The position numbers and the translations under genes were made by a program. The notes below the pieces were generated by a model that did no database searches, was not told the origin of the DNA, and saw nothing but the letters and a program-made list of their open reading frames with translations. Shown here piece after piece: positions 31,512 to 46,100 of a DNA stretch of 64,000 bases; the first letter of the stretch is position 1; each line of letters starts with the position of its first letter. The DNA is taken from NCBI GenBank assembly GCA_032158295.1, contig CM063260.1, positions 8,908,767-8,972,766 of the forward strand, in the 5' to 3' direction. Source of the stretch: Pycnopodia helianthoides. Lineage: Eukaryota; Echinodermata; Asteroidea; Forcipulatida; Asteriidae.

Positions 31512-32007
31512 TCAATGAGTGTCTTTTCTCTTCTTCCCACCCCCTGAAGATCCTGAGGCATCACTGCGCCTTTTCTTGGCCTCTCCTTTTACTTTATTCC
31601 CAAAACTCTTAGGCTTTGGAATGGAAGTCTGAGATACTTTAGTCCTCTTCTTTTTGGCAAATGAAGATTCAGCTTTGCCATCTTTTCCTGATGGTGATTT
31701 TCCAGGAGATTTACTAATGGCGTCTGATTTTGCTTGTGAAGTTTAGCCTTGGTTTTCTTGTGTTTCTGTTTTCCCTTGCCATCAGGTTTGCCATTTTCAG
31801 CTGATCCCCCTGACTTTCCTATCCGTTTCTTGCGAGCAAAGAACCTGTTTTTCTTATGGACTGCAGTGTGTTGTACTTTAGTTTGCTGCTTTGGTGAAGA
31901 CTCCACTACTTCCTCTGGACTTTCAACAGCCTCTTCTTTGTCCTCTCCATTGGCTGTTGATTTACCTGGTTCTTCATCAGCATTTTCTTCAATCCCATCT
32001 TTGCCTT
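31512..32007 (-). CDS. NOP2: NOP2 exon 16 (Lys-rich tail, one-base frameshift)
   Basis: Begins [20 protein letters not shown] and continues through [18 protein letters not shown] to KTKAK. Near 31730-31745 the Lys/Ser-rich frame moves by one base. Downstream the other frame reads [20 protein letters not shown] ... KKRKDTH and stops at 31512. As assembled the tail would end at 31589 with unrelated residues. Confidence 0.85.
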
Positions 32008-35000
32008 CTATTCATTAACAAGTTTAATAAAAAAAAAAAAAATGTTACAACAAAATGTTACTGATATACAAATGTTTGTTTGTTTGTTTGTTTGTTTGTT
32101 TGTTTAGTTTACTTGTTGGGGGGGGGGGGGGGCTGGGGTAGGGTGGTGGTGGGAGGGTATTTTTTTTTTAAATTTTTTTATCAGGAAGGCACTTTGTAGA
32201 TAGTCTCAATTGTAATAGAGTCCAACAAATACAGTCAGAATCCAACTCTCCATGAGTTTTCCCTGCAGTAGTTTTGCCCCTGAGCCCATATTTTTTTGTA
32301 ATTCCCCCACATCAATCATAAAAATATTTCAGCCACCTGAAGAAAGAAATAAAACTTTTCAAAATCCTCAACATAATTTCTTTAACAAACACTTTAAAAA
32401 ATGAAACTTACGTTTGTCTGGAATTTTGTTGGAGTATTTTTTCAGTTTGGCCACAAAGAAGCCGTCCATGTTGTGAGTGTGTGGATAGAAACGATGAGTT
32501 GACTTCAAAGAAGGGTGGAAATGCCTCTCACGAAATCTGAAGAATAAAATAATTGCATCGTTCTGATATCAAGTTGTATAAATTTGCAAAAAAATATGTA
32601 TTGATGATCAGACAGCTGAACATAAGGCTGTTTCTGGGCATCCTACAAATGGGCAACAAATGTTCAAGTGACAACCAAGCCACAGCTGTAGCCACAACCA
32701 ACAGCCTTACTAAACATAAAACAAAAGTTCCACACACATTTTCACTTAGAAATTTGCAGGTATTGTAAGTGATTGAGAAATTAATTGTTTTAATCTAACA
32801 GTTCCCTGATCATGAAGTTCATACAAGTATTAATCCTCCAAGTAATTCCCATCAATTTACTGTTAAGTCCAGAAAATAGCTATTAAAATAAGCAAATCAT
32901 ATGAACACACACAAAATCGTTGACATTATTACATGTACAATACCTTTGTAATGGGTTTTCTACTATAAAAAGTGTGATGAAATTTTTGGAATGAGTTAAC
33001 TCCTCTAAAAACCAATGATGTACAAATGTAACAACCATGTAAGCATTATCATTCTGTATCATTTTGCATTTTTGATACTGTAGGACTTGACACAACTTGG
33101 AGTGGGTAAGGCAGACTGGATTAAGGAACATGATACATTTCAGTTGGTTATTTGTACAAGAAGTTTCTGCAAAATACTAATTCAAAAAGTTGTGCTAAAG
33201 GAAAACAGCCAAAAGACAGACCTCATTTACTTTCAAAAAAAAATAATTTTGTCAATTTTCGCAATCCAGTCTTTTGGGGTTACTGATTGGCTCTGGTAAA
33301 TTGTTTTATCCTCCAGTAAACTTGAATCCTCTAAGCTGATTGGTCAATAGCTGTGCAATATATTGAAGCAATATGCACATGTAAGCACAAACTGCAACAC
33401 ATATAAATTTTTATTTATTGAGTGGTTTATTGAAAAAACAAATTCTATACACAGCCATGACACTGAAGTGCAAGAATATGTTTGGAAAATCAAGAGCTTG
33501 TTTATTGATGTTTATCAGCAAAGCAGCCACTGAGACTACCTTTAAGTTCCATGCTTTTCCAGAAAATAATAATATTGTGAAAGTCATGTTAAATGAAATT
33601 GTTTTAAATTCTGCTACTTGCAAACCTTCTTAAACAATAAAAACAACAGAATCGGGTTGAAAGTTGAATCCTGGACAAATTTGTTTTTTTCTTTTCTTTG
33701 ACTGAAAGTTTGCTGAAGGATAAATTTGTACTCCCTAGTATGCTTGTAAAGTACAGAAAAATTATGCACGTCTGCATATAAGGCCAAACAAAAAAAGAGC
33801 TCTGTTTCCAATTACATGTCATTTAAAAATAGGGTCGGTAGGTCGGTAAGTTTTTTATTTTGCGCTTTTTTTTTTCGATAGGATTGACGATACGTCCACA
33901 ATTGTTCAAGTGTTGAGCGCAATCAACGGATTTGCACAACGAATTAGGCAAAATTGCCTGCAAACTGCAGTTTGCGCTCTGCAGATTTGGCAGTTAATCT
34001 GCCCGACCTTGCAAATTGTGCGCAATCTTCAGTTTGCGCTCCTTAGATATGCAGTTCAAGTGGCTGATTTTGCAAAAATGTGCGCAATCTGTAAATTCGG
34101 CAAATGCACATTGCATTGTGGGTATTTTTCGCTCGTAGTCGAGTCGTTGGACATCGCAGGCTCAAATCACGGAGATATGTTCTGGTTTTTATTTCAAATG
34201 TTGCCTAAAACATGGTAAATTGGTAAAAGTCAGACATTTTCTTCCACGTAAAATAGGTTTTTGTTTTGTTGTTTCATTTTTTTCCCTTTTTGTCCCATTT
34301 TCCCCCCGTTTTTTTTTAAAGGTAGAATAAAAAGTTTAGGGTCGCGGTGTAAAAACTATGGTCGGTCGGGGAACCGGAAACACAACCCTTTTTTTTGTTG
34401 GCCTAACTCGGCCTAATTACTTGCACGTGAATTCCCACTCGTGATACATCTAATACTATATACAATACACACAAATCCTTGTAATTCGAATGATGGAACA
34501 AACGTCATGTTTGATCCTTTATTTCGCTATGTATACTGCTGCGACACTTTGATATTGGAGTCCAATATAGATAATTATTGGACGCTTCACAGTGTTCAAA
34601 CAATGCAAGGTCTTGTCACAGTGAACAAGGTCGGTGTCTGCGTAGAGTAGTCCAAATGGTTGAAAAGTTAGTTTTTTAAAGAATTTTCAGAATCATGGAC
34701 GACAGGACAAGTTTCTGTGTCAATTTTGTGTTTATTGAGAATTTTTTTCAAATGACAAGCATTTATGTGCGAGTTATATAAAACAAATATTGAACGCATT
34801 TTGTTCCTGCATTGTCAGTGTCACAGAATATAATCACTCTAGCTTTTCCATTTCATTGGGTTTCACTTCTTAATTATGTTCTGTGGCGATGCACTCACAA
34901 ACACATGCATCCAATAATTGTATATTCGCATTCATGTGCAAACTGCATTACAGAACATACAGTGTAGGTGGATAAATGCATTATAATGTCTGGATTATAC

Positions 35001-38000
35001 AATATGCTTGTATAGCAGACTGTATGGACATGACTCTTAATGTATGTATAAAGATTTAAGCTTCGTCTTGGATGTGATGGACAAGAGTAATATCAGGCAT
35101 GAGAATCGGCAATGATGAAATGTCCGGAAATTGGGCAAGGTGACCCAGGCGTCAGCGCGGCACTCGGAGAACCCCCAAGGCGGTAGTGGGACCAAGGTCG
35201 AGTTAATAGGAGGAAAATACTCCAAGAACATTGACTAAATCATAGAAATGCTTGACGAATCTTATCTTAAAAGAGCTCACAAAAAATTAGAGACTTAACA
35301 GTAAATGCAAACGTTCACTCATGTGAGTCGAACTCGACCATACACACATCGTCTCGAAGTTTCTCCTAGGTCATAGGTCAATGCGCCAATTATTTCCCAC
35401 CGATCATGTGTATTCGTTGGTACCCAATACATCTTTCGCTGATTGTGAGGCAATAACAGCTACCAGTTTCCCATGGCCTGTGATTTCAGTCGTGCCGCGT
35501 CGCTCATTGGTTTGTGTACAAACTTGCATGTATAGACACAGTACACACAGTACAAAACACATGCATTGTTTTGTCAGTAGACTTTCAGAAGTCTCCACTC
35601 GTGTATCTTTACTCCAGCAGTAAACATATTACGGGCAAACAGTATTGAACCATACCGTTAACGAAGCGAGGAATGAGACAAGTCTATACATCCACTGCGT
35701 CTCTCGTTGCTGCATGCTCAGTGCATGGAAGACTGCAAGCTGCATATCAGGCCAGCTGCTGGGCAGCAACTTATTGTTAACGTGCCGTTTTTTTCACACT
35801 GAACTCGAAGACCACAAATTTGAAAGAGAAAAAAACGAAATTCCGTTTTAAACTGGATTCTCATGCCTGTAATATGAACACTCACCTTGTGAATCCCTCC
35901 CTTCCAAAGTCCAAACCGGTTGGTACCACCTTGACACAGCGTTTCTTTAAGGCGTAGTCTATCACACATTCATTCTCTTCAACCTACAAAACAACAATCA
36001 CTATTATGGTACATGTATATTCAGGACATAACAATATTTGATTATATAAAATATAATTAGCTACAATTGGAAATCCAGACAAGTTGGATACCATTGGTTA
36101 GTAGTTTTTTTAAAGCCCTTTTTGTAATACCATGATACAAAGATTTGATTAGCAAACAAAACAAAATGTTTACTTATGATGTGTCCTAGACTCAAGTTCT
36201 GTTATTGTCTGTGTTTAGGTTACATTTCCCAGTCATGGTACTTGTATCCTCAAGCAAGACACTTAACTAGAATTGTTTTTTTCTATCAGATGGGATGTCA
36301 AGCCCGTGTGTTGTGTAATGCACGTAAAATAACCCAGTACACTTATCATTAAAGAAAGGGTTTGCCCCAGTGTTTCCGGCATGGTTAGCAGTAGATTGTG
36401 CCACATCACCTTGCAAACCAATACAAGGTGCTATGTAATGGGTCGCATAATTCAAACAAAGTTCTGCATACATGTCATAAAAATAATGAGAGCTTTGAGA
36501 TACAGTCGGATGTGATAAAGCGATATAAAAGAGCTGCATATTAATACTTGCTGATTTGTTATGTCCAGATTTATTAGAGAGTTTTGAGTGTGAGGATCAG
36601 TGCTATTGGTATGTGACCTACTCCCACAGCTGGGCCTTCATACTCCTCAATCACACAGGAAACGGAGACACAAAACAACTCACTCTCACAAAGAATAATC
36701 ACTGACACTTTATTTGACAATCTTTGCTAGAGATAGTGAACCTTTGCTGCTTGTATTAATGTTAGCCCTCTGTTGAAGTTTCTAACCTAAACACTGTAGT
36801 AACTAGCGATGTGCATCCACGGGTAATTTAGACCCTGGTACCCAAAATGAATACCCGTCGGGTACCTGGGTACCTGAGTGGAAGCCCAGAAGTACACTGT
36901 AAACAAAACATAACCAGGCCCGTCGTTCGTAAACAGTTTTGCCCACATGTGTGAAAAAGTACACCTGCATCATACAACTGTGATCTGTGATTCCATGATT
37001 AGAATGTGACAATGAACATTTTAAAATTTATGAATTCATAAATCCAGTTTCTATAAACATAATAAGAACCTAATATGACTTTTAAAAAGTTACTAAACAT
37101 CCTAAATCAAAAATGATATATTTCATTATTTAAATCATGCACCACTGTCGTAATCCATTCCACCACTACAATTGTTGCTCCATTTTTACTACCTGTAAAT
37201 GGCTTTTCCATCTCTATACTTGAAAGGAACTTCTTCAACAATGGGAAATGAAGGGCGATTTAATATTCCAGAAAAGTCCCCAGTCTGATCCCCATGCCTT
37301 TGCGTGCAAGCATCCCTATCACACATACAAGCAACACACTTTGTTTGTGTACATGTACATTATATAGTGCACTGGTTTTCCTTATTTGGCAATCATACAG
37401 GCGGACGTGTTTTATTGGCTCGTGAGTTGTAGCCAAGTTGTGCTGCCAACACTCTCTGCATAATGAGACTTCAAATCGTGGTGCGTCGACAGTGTTTGAT
37501 TTAAATGTTGAAAAGATGAAAGGACAGACATTTAGTTGTTTCGTAAGGAAAGTCTTAAAAAAGATAGAAGAGCAGCAGAAAAGATTTATTGGGAGCCGAT
37601 AAACTTGGCTTATCACAGACGTGTTTTACCAAGGTTTGGGAACAGTCAAGGAGAGAGAATGAACAATCGCTGCTTGTTTAGCAAATTGGATTAGTGACTT
37701 ATACAATAAATAGTCAAAGCTAACACAATGATTGCTGTTATGCCTCAGTGTCTGTAAGTTAATTGCGATGTTGGAAACATCGTGTTTTTTGTGTGTGGTT
37801 TTTTCAAAACGTTTGGGGAAAGGTTTTTGGAGGGTAATGGAGCCGAAAATGGGAACCAGATATCCGGACAATTGGTTGGGTACCCGGACAGTCGGTCAGG
37901 TACCTGGACAGTCGGTCAGGTACCTGGACAGTCGGTCAGGTACCCGGACAGTCGGTCAGGTACCCGGACAGTTGGTCAGGTACCCAGGTACCCAAGTACC

Positions 38001-41000
38001 AGTCACAGGTGTAGTAGTAACTACTAATATACAAAAGCACTTACTAATATTGAGCATGTTGAGTAGACCAAGTAGCCTCCAGATGAAGACTTGGCATCTA
38101 TGGAGTCTATAGCAGCTAAAATCAGCTGCTTCTGGAGAAAGACACACTTCTGGATGTCCTGATAATCCTTATTAGCTTTAACTGATTCATCCTTTGAGAT
38201 TACACCAGTTCCACTACATGGAGCATCTAGTAAGACACGATCAAATCCACCAATGATCTGAAACACAAAGAATAAACTAATATAACAAACTACTAATATC
38301 TGGCTGTAACAGAAGAAGGAAAAACTTAGCAATAATACAAGTAATATGCAGTCCATGGTGTGCCGTGACCTAGCATTGAACTAGGTAATATTAATTAATA
38401 ATACAAATACGCAGCTAAATATGCCAGTGCATCAAACTCAAATTCTCTTGAGCAAGATACTTAACTGTAGTTGCTTCACCCAGGAGTAAATGGGTACCTG
38501 CGAGGGTAGATACTGTTGATATGAATTCTTAGCAACCAATGAGCCCATTTGGCTGCTAATGCTGCATAATACGGTATTAGAACCCTGAGCACCTTGTTGG
38601 TAGTTTTGTGCACTTTAAAAAACTGCATATTGTTTTTGAGGTGTTCGTGCAGCAGCGCGAACAACTCATTGTTGAGGTGTTCGTGCAGCAGCGCGAACAA
38701 CTCATTGTTGAGGTGTTCGTGCAGCAGCGCGAACAACTCATTGTTTTTGTTCGTTTTTTAAAGTTTTTTAAAAGTTTTTCTTCTTCGGACTGGGCTTTGT
38801 CCACAAAAAAACGCATAGTTGCGGGGCCTATGTCAACATGAAACTTTACATGTAGGTAGATTGCAACTAGCAGATGATACAGAGGTTGTGGCGTCATGAT
38901 GACGTCATCGGGTGTCAAATTACAAGCAATTTAAGTTCAAAAAGTGACGTCACGCCAATGCCTGTATGTCTCTGAATATTATAGCCACAGTATTCATATT
39001 TGGGCATGATAGATCTAGACATGGGCAATCTTTGAAAAGTTAACACCAAAATCGTATGACCTTTACTTCCGGATCGTTACCCTGGGTCGAAGTTTGCCTT
39101 TGGGTTTTTTTCTTGAAAAACATCACTTTCGGGCTTATTTACGGCATAACTCAAGATTGAAATTGAATTGAACATTGAAACTCATCAGGCATTTGAACCT
39201 TAACATCAAGACAACACAAACTTGATGATGTCATGATGACGTCATCAGGTTTTGAATTACAATAAATCAAAGTTTAATATTTGTAAAAAATCATAACTCG
39301 TGAACCGCATGTTGGATTTTTACAATCGACACATCATCGGACAGATCGTTGAAAGTTTAACGAACCTTACAAAAGCTTGACCCCATTTGACCTTAACTTC
39401 CGATTCAAATCGGAAGTTGAAAATTCCAAAATTCATATCTCAAAAACTACTTTTACTTTAGTCACAATTATTACATCAGGTTGTAGGTCCTTGAGCTTTC
39501 TCAAACTTTTGCACAGAGATGATATCAATTTGACCGTAACTTCCTGTCGAAATCAGACGTTAAAGCCCACAAGTGTGATTACCCACGTTTAAACTGTGTA
39601 TAGTGCTAAAGCACTGTGGCTGGCTGTTCCGCTCTACTGATCACATGGGGGTAAAGTCCATTTGGCATTAGGCTATGCATAGAGCAAGGCTGTATGGGCT
39701 GTGTTGGTCAAATCCAAATGTGAGCATTTTTGCCAGATAACAAAAGACACACTTCGCAAGATCATGCAACCTTCAAACTCCGCACATAGTTAGCTCTTTA
39801 CCTGTAGAAGACACCGCTTTCTTGGCGTCATAATGACGTCATCATGTGTTCAATTAAATTAAAATAAAGTTTAATATTTTAAAAATTCTTAACTTCTGAA
39901 CCGTGCATGGATTTTTACAATCCATACATCATCGGAGAGGTCTTCCGAAAACGCTACACAAGGTGTGACCTCAATTGACCTTGACTTCCGGTTGAAAGCG
40001 GAAGTTAAGTATTAACGTTTGCATTTATTTCCTGTGTAATAAATGTACTTTCCGTGAAATTTCATCGATTTAATTAAACACTGACCCCTTTGATAGCCGA
40101 ACACCTCAGTGTTTGTTTGTACAAACACCTAAGCTCTAGTTTGTTTTTATTTATGTTCTTATAAAGTGCTTTATCACACTCAACAGGCATCTCAAATCGC
40201 TCATTAGTTTTAGTCAGGCATGCACATGTACATGTACATGAACTATTCTATTTGTTTGATTTATATTGCAACTTGTAAGGGCTTGAAAAGTGATGCAGCC
40301 AATCATTCCAAAAACACATGCGTTTGAAGGATAAAGCATTTATAGTTAAGTATCAAGCTCAAGGATACCAGTGTTATAACCGGGATTCGAACCCACACCC
40401 TGATGACTTGGCCACGTGAACTTGAATCTGGTGCACTATACCACTTGGCAACAACACTCTGCAGTTTCACTTTCAATAGAGTTTTAGCTTTGACCACTTC
40501 ACAACAAATGAAGTGTATAGCAGACAGTTTTTAATGTTCGGAAAAACTTCGGAGCACCTCCACCTGACCAGTCTTCAACCAATCAGAGTGCATAAACTCT
40601 TCAGGGTATTTATCAATGTTTTTTAACTTGGGGACTGGGTAGAAAGCCCAGCAAATAGTAAAAAAACAAAACTTTAGATTAATGTATCTTGGATACAAAC
40701 ATAACCAACATAGAAACCAAGTATTAACAAACCATGAATTCTTGCATCTCGGGCCTGCAGTGATCACCTACCTGTTTTAAGGCCTACTCAAGAAGCCATC
40801 CTTTAACCAAACAAATTACATCATCACACTAGGTGACCAAAGAAGCACAGTATCATAATGTCAGTTCAACAATGCTAGATTACTAGTGATTAGATAATGA
40901 CATTCTTCTTTATTTGCTCACATGTTATAAACTAGTCTAGATTGGTTGCATGACTGAACCATGATTCCGTATACTGGGCTCCAATTACCTTGGTTATCAA

Positions 41001-43057
41001 TCATTTTTTATCAAATGTAATTTATTATCACTACAAGATCGCAGAAGGAAATTATGCTTAAATTTTGCCACATCATTAAAAGACTCTCATTCATTTAGGG
41101 ACTGGTTACCACAACCAAGAAATTCCAATGTGCAATATCAACTCATGCAGGCCAACAAAATATCTCAAGTTAAGTGTAAAACTAACCGTTTTAAAAATAG
41201 TCAGATTCCCTATTTTGTTAACATTTTAAATGCCACCAGTGCTGCTTCCTAAACGGTTTGTATTGTTGTGACTGTTTGTGGTTTTTTAAACCTTTAATTT
41301 AATGGGATTTTTAACTGTGTATTAAGCCTATTTTTTTGTAAAATATTTTATCCTGTTGTATGCATTGTCTCAATTTAGCCTTTGGCTACAAGTGCAGTGT
41401 TTTTAATAAACCAGAATAATAATTTAAAAAATAATGACGACAACTTTTGTGAGTCAATCAAATCCTATATGTCATTCTAATCCTTACCTTAGGAAATGAT
41501 CTGCCATCTTCATTGGACACAACTGAGTTAGTGATACCACATCTGTGTAAGTTACCAACGACAGCTTTGACACGATCTTTGTTTGCATCATTTGCAAAAA
41601 GCAAACCAGTATTCTTCATCAGTGCAGCTACAAAAAAAAATCAAAAAGTCAATTTAAATAAACCTAAATTTTGCTAATAATTCATCCAGCAGTTCAGTTC
41701 TAAGGCTACTTGTTGTTTGTTTTTGAATGTGGAATAACAGTGCTAAAAGAGTGTGTTCAATGAGCCCTTTCATCACCCTTTTCACAAAGGAAAGGGCTTG
41801 CCAAATATCACCTGACATGATCGCCCTTCAATATTTAAAAAACATACACTAAAGATTTGTCCAAAGGTAGGTCATCGTGCTTTTGTGTTCACAAGAAGAG
41901 ACGAACATGTTTGACCAATAATTGTATTCATTAACCAACGTTCTTGTAACTTTTTTTAAAACTCTCAACAAGAAGTTTTAATGCTGCAGAGTGTTCAGTT
42001 TTGAGTTTAGCACTTGTAAAATGCAAGTATCTCAAAACAGGTTTTTACAGACCATTTGTTCTGTAAATTTAATAGTGTCTGGAACAATTACTTGCAGAAA
42101 CACAAGTGTGAACTCTACCTCCACTAAACACATAATTCCTCCAGATACATGTAAGCATTTTTGGTGCCCTTGTGCCATACATGTGCAAGTAAGTTCATTG
42201 GAAATTGTGCATGATGTTTGCCAGTCACTTAAGCAACTATGCAAAGGCTTTCCCAAATCACAGAACATATCAAAACTGTCTTTAATCACTTGGGATCAAG
42301 CAGGTCACTGCACAATTTAACTCCTATTTATAATTATTCAAAAAATTATAGCATACTGCATAAATAACATGATTAATAGAGTGTTTTATAACCTGTAGTC
42401 CTCAACCCCCCCCCCCAAAAAAAAACTGCCCTGCCTGTTACTCCTCAAACCGCTCAAACTACCCGAGAAGTTTGACAAGTTGTATCTTGAGTTTTACACA
42501 TTCGATTGAAACACATCAAACAGCCGTATAAATATTACGATGGTTTACAAATAACACATGGTCCCTAAAAGAACAAGTGTTGTTTTCCACCTCCAAAGGT
42601 TCATAGGTCAGACGTCACATTCCTAGCAAGGCACATTTATTTATAAGCAAAACACAATGAGTAGTTCTTCTGTGTGTGTACAGACTGAATTTTATGTACA
42701 ATGTATTTCATGCACAATGTACACAGTAATGACAACAGTACTTGCTTTCATAATAATTTTGCAATCACTTTTTTAACAATTTGTTTCTTTGAGAAGACAG
42801 TACAGTTGAGCAAACTTCTGTGCACAGCTTTCCATGTAACAAAAATTTACGTCGACACTAACAATGTTTAAATATGATAAAGGAAACAAAACAGCTGTGC
42901 AAATCATTTGAAAGGAAATTTCATCTTCTAAAAAATAAATCAAACTTGTAACACACAAAAATAATCACAAATTAAGTTATCTAAGGATTTCTAGGTACAG
43001 TAGAAAATCTTGTCAAGTTCCGTACAGCGTTCAAGGAGTAGGCCTACATAATAATAA

Positions 43058-43123
<66 letters not shown>

Positions 43124-46100
43124 AAACTTATAAAGCGCACAAATCCACAAAAGTACTCATTGCGCTAATACAAACAATAACATACATGTACATGATCATT
43201 AATCAAAAAGGAAACATATGCCTATAAGTATTAGTGACTCGATGTTTACTTATGCGCAAGTGCTAAAGGGATAATACACACTGTTTAGATAAGGACAGTT
43301 GAGCAAACTTCTGTGCACAACTTTCCAGTAACAAATGTTTGAATAGACACTAACAATGTAGTAGTGCTTTGAATTCAGTTTGCAGCAACACTATATCTAC
43401 TTTGCTGTGAAGACTGTTCTTATTCCTTCCTCCATGGTTCTATGAACTAGTCCTGCTAGAACTAGTTTATTTCCTGTGGAAAAGTAGATTGGGAGTTGGG
43501 AGACTATCAAGTTCAAAAATACAAAGTTTTCCTGCTATTTATTTCCTGTCTTGCAGTAGATAGGAAAACCAGGGAATTTCTACCTTTGCTTATTGGATCG
43601 AGGGGACTTTGCATAATTATCTTTAGATGAGTGAGATATAATCATCTCAATATTTTCACTAACCTGCTCTAGTCATTGTGAGGGTATGACTTCTTACTTA
43701 CCTATATAAGTTGATTTCCCACCAGGTGCTGCACACATGTCCAGTACTTTCTCATTTTCTTGAGGAGCTAATGCCATGACTGGAAGGAAACTAGAGGCTC
43801 CTTGTAGCATGTAATGACCTGCTAGATACTCAGGGGTTGCACCTGTAAATAAGAACAATAATAAAAATGGTGAATGGGTGTCCATGATCAGCATTCCAAA
43901 TGCTCTCACATTATACCCTATGGATTTGATGCCTGATTTTTGTTCTGGATGTTTTCTTATTCTTAATTGATTTTTTTAAAATTTATTTTATTATTTTTTT
44001 ATTATTAATATTACTATTTTTTTTTTGGGGGGGGGAGGAGCAAAGAATGTGATGATACTGGTGTCAGTCCTGCTATAATGAACAATTATTCTGGGCTAGA
44101 TGAAAGTTTGATGAGGTAAATGATATCAGAAGAATTTTTTTACACAAAGGCCATTTCCAATGACAGAAAAATTGGCTATTACTTTCTCAAACTAAGCTCA
44201 ATCCATGTGATCTTACATCCATCCATTATTTCAACTTACCAATTGGCACTGAAGAATCAAAGACGACCAATCCAACCTTCGACCACTTAGCTAAGGGGTC
44301 AAGGTTCACACCCCTGTTGATTAAGGCCTATAATTAAAGAAAAGAAAAACTAACAAATAAAGTTCTTTTCACAATTAGTTTCTTAAAGTGTGATTTCCCA
44401 CATCCACTAGTACTTAATCACAAGCAGAGTTCGTAATTCACTTGAAACAAATAGTGTTAGATGATTAATTATGATAATTATGTGAAGTGTCTTGGTCAAC
44501 AGTCTAGTGCACTGGACTCAGTTCTGGTGCTGTCAGAGTGTGGATTCAGTTCTTGGTCATGGTATTTGTGTCTTGAGCAAGACACTTAACCATTATTGCT
44601 TCGTCCTTCAGAAAGGACATCAAGCTGTAGATCCTGTGTGTTGTGTAATGCAAGTAAGAAGTGTTCTGTCACCTTGCAAACCCTTACAAGGTGCTATTTC
44701 AATTGTGTCTCATAAACAAATCAAAATTAGCTCTGCATAACTGTTGTGAAGTTAACGAACACTGTGAGACGCCCGTTGGGTGTGATAAAGGGCTTTATAA
44801 GAACTTCTTATTATTATTTATACTATTGTATTAAGACATTTCAATGGTGAACACATTACAATCATTTAGAGATGTACCCAGATATGGCATCATCATTTAT
44901 AGATTTGTAAAATTGTTATTCTTTGGCTGTCTAAAGATAAGAAACAAATTTGAAAACTTTTGACTGCTTCCACAAAATAAAATTATAAAAATAATATACA
45001 CTGTAATTTAAACATCTTGAAAATGTGTATTTATTATTAAATATACAAAATATATTTATCAAAATCAAAAACACTGTCCCAAACCAGGTCATCTGTATCA
45101 GCAACAATCTATAAATTACAACAAGAACATGTGTAGGTGCTTTTAAGGTAGCCTCCTGCAATCAAGCCATACATAAATACTGCAATGAAAGTATTCTTCA
45201 TCCCCTCCAATATCTTGTTGCTGAATAATATTGACAAATAGACAACTACCAGTGCCTACATAATTCTTATTCCGGTAAAAGCAAAATAATCACTAAAAAT
45301 AAGTTGGTATGGGGTTGAACAAAGAAAAATTGACTAGAGCAGGATTTGAACCCTAACGACCTCCGGATCAACATACCAGCGCTCTCTACCAACTGAGCTA
45401 TCTAGCCCTATGGAAAAGGTTTGCGGTGACAACCATGTAATACTGTCTCTTATTGAGTTGGGGTGGTTCTGAAAAGAACCATTGCTCTGATCGTCTTCTG
45501 GCGCTTTCTCCAGAAGACGATCAGAGCATACTGATCGAAACGTCGAGTTAACCAACGGTTCTTTTCAGAACCACCCCAACTCAATAAGAGACAGTATTAC
45601 ATGGTTGTCACCGCAAACCTTTTCCATATCGTATTTCCACCATGCAAAGTTTCAAATCCTACCTATCTAGCCCTATGTTGGCGGTCTCCCTATTTTGTCA
45701 ATATCTTTGTTCGGGGGTGCCAGTCAGAAGCCATACAACCGTTAACTGCCGTGTAGCCAGGGATCACACCCAAGTTTACAATACAACCTGGGAAGCAGCA
45801 GACACGGGACCACCTTGAGGGGATGCAACTTTTTTAATTTAAATGTCAGTTTCCCTTAAAAATAAGTTAGTTATAAAATTCCTTTCATATGATACTTCCC
45901 TATTAGCGAGTCTTTTAACTCCTTACTCTCTTTGTTACATATATTTATTGCACTCCGTTGTTATTTGTGTATAGCTTTTTTTTACCTTTTAAGGAAAGTA
46001 TTGCAATTATCAACCTGCTTTATTCCAAACAATCGAAAAGATGTGATCTTTATTTCTCCAACCCTTGTTTGCTTGGCTGTGTACTACAAACCATGCTACA

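Noticed and set aside
37740..38112. 126-codon plus-strand frame through the 20-bp repeats
   Set aside because: Product of the tandem ggtacccgg array at the end of a transposable element.
38576..38918. Frames with tandem '[12 protein letters not shown]' / '[12 protein letters not shown]' peptides
   Set aside because: Generated by three 36-bp tandem units (a multiple of three), not a gene.
40380..40465. Possible tRNA-Leu gene
   Set aside because: Has A and B boxes, but the arms are imperfect and it runs straight into a SINE tail; called a tRNA-derived SINE.
45332..45412. Possible tRNA gene (TAGCTCAGTTGGTAGAG)
   Set aside because: The cloverleaf does not close well, the anticodon arm is poor, and a second degenerate copy exists at 49.84 kb.
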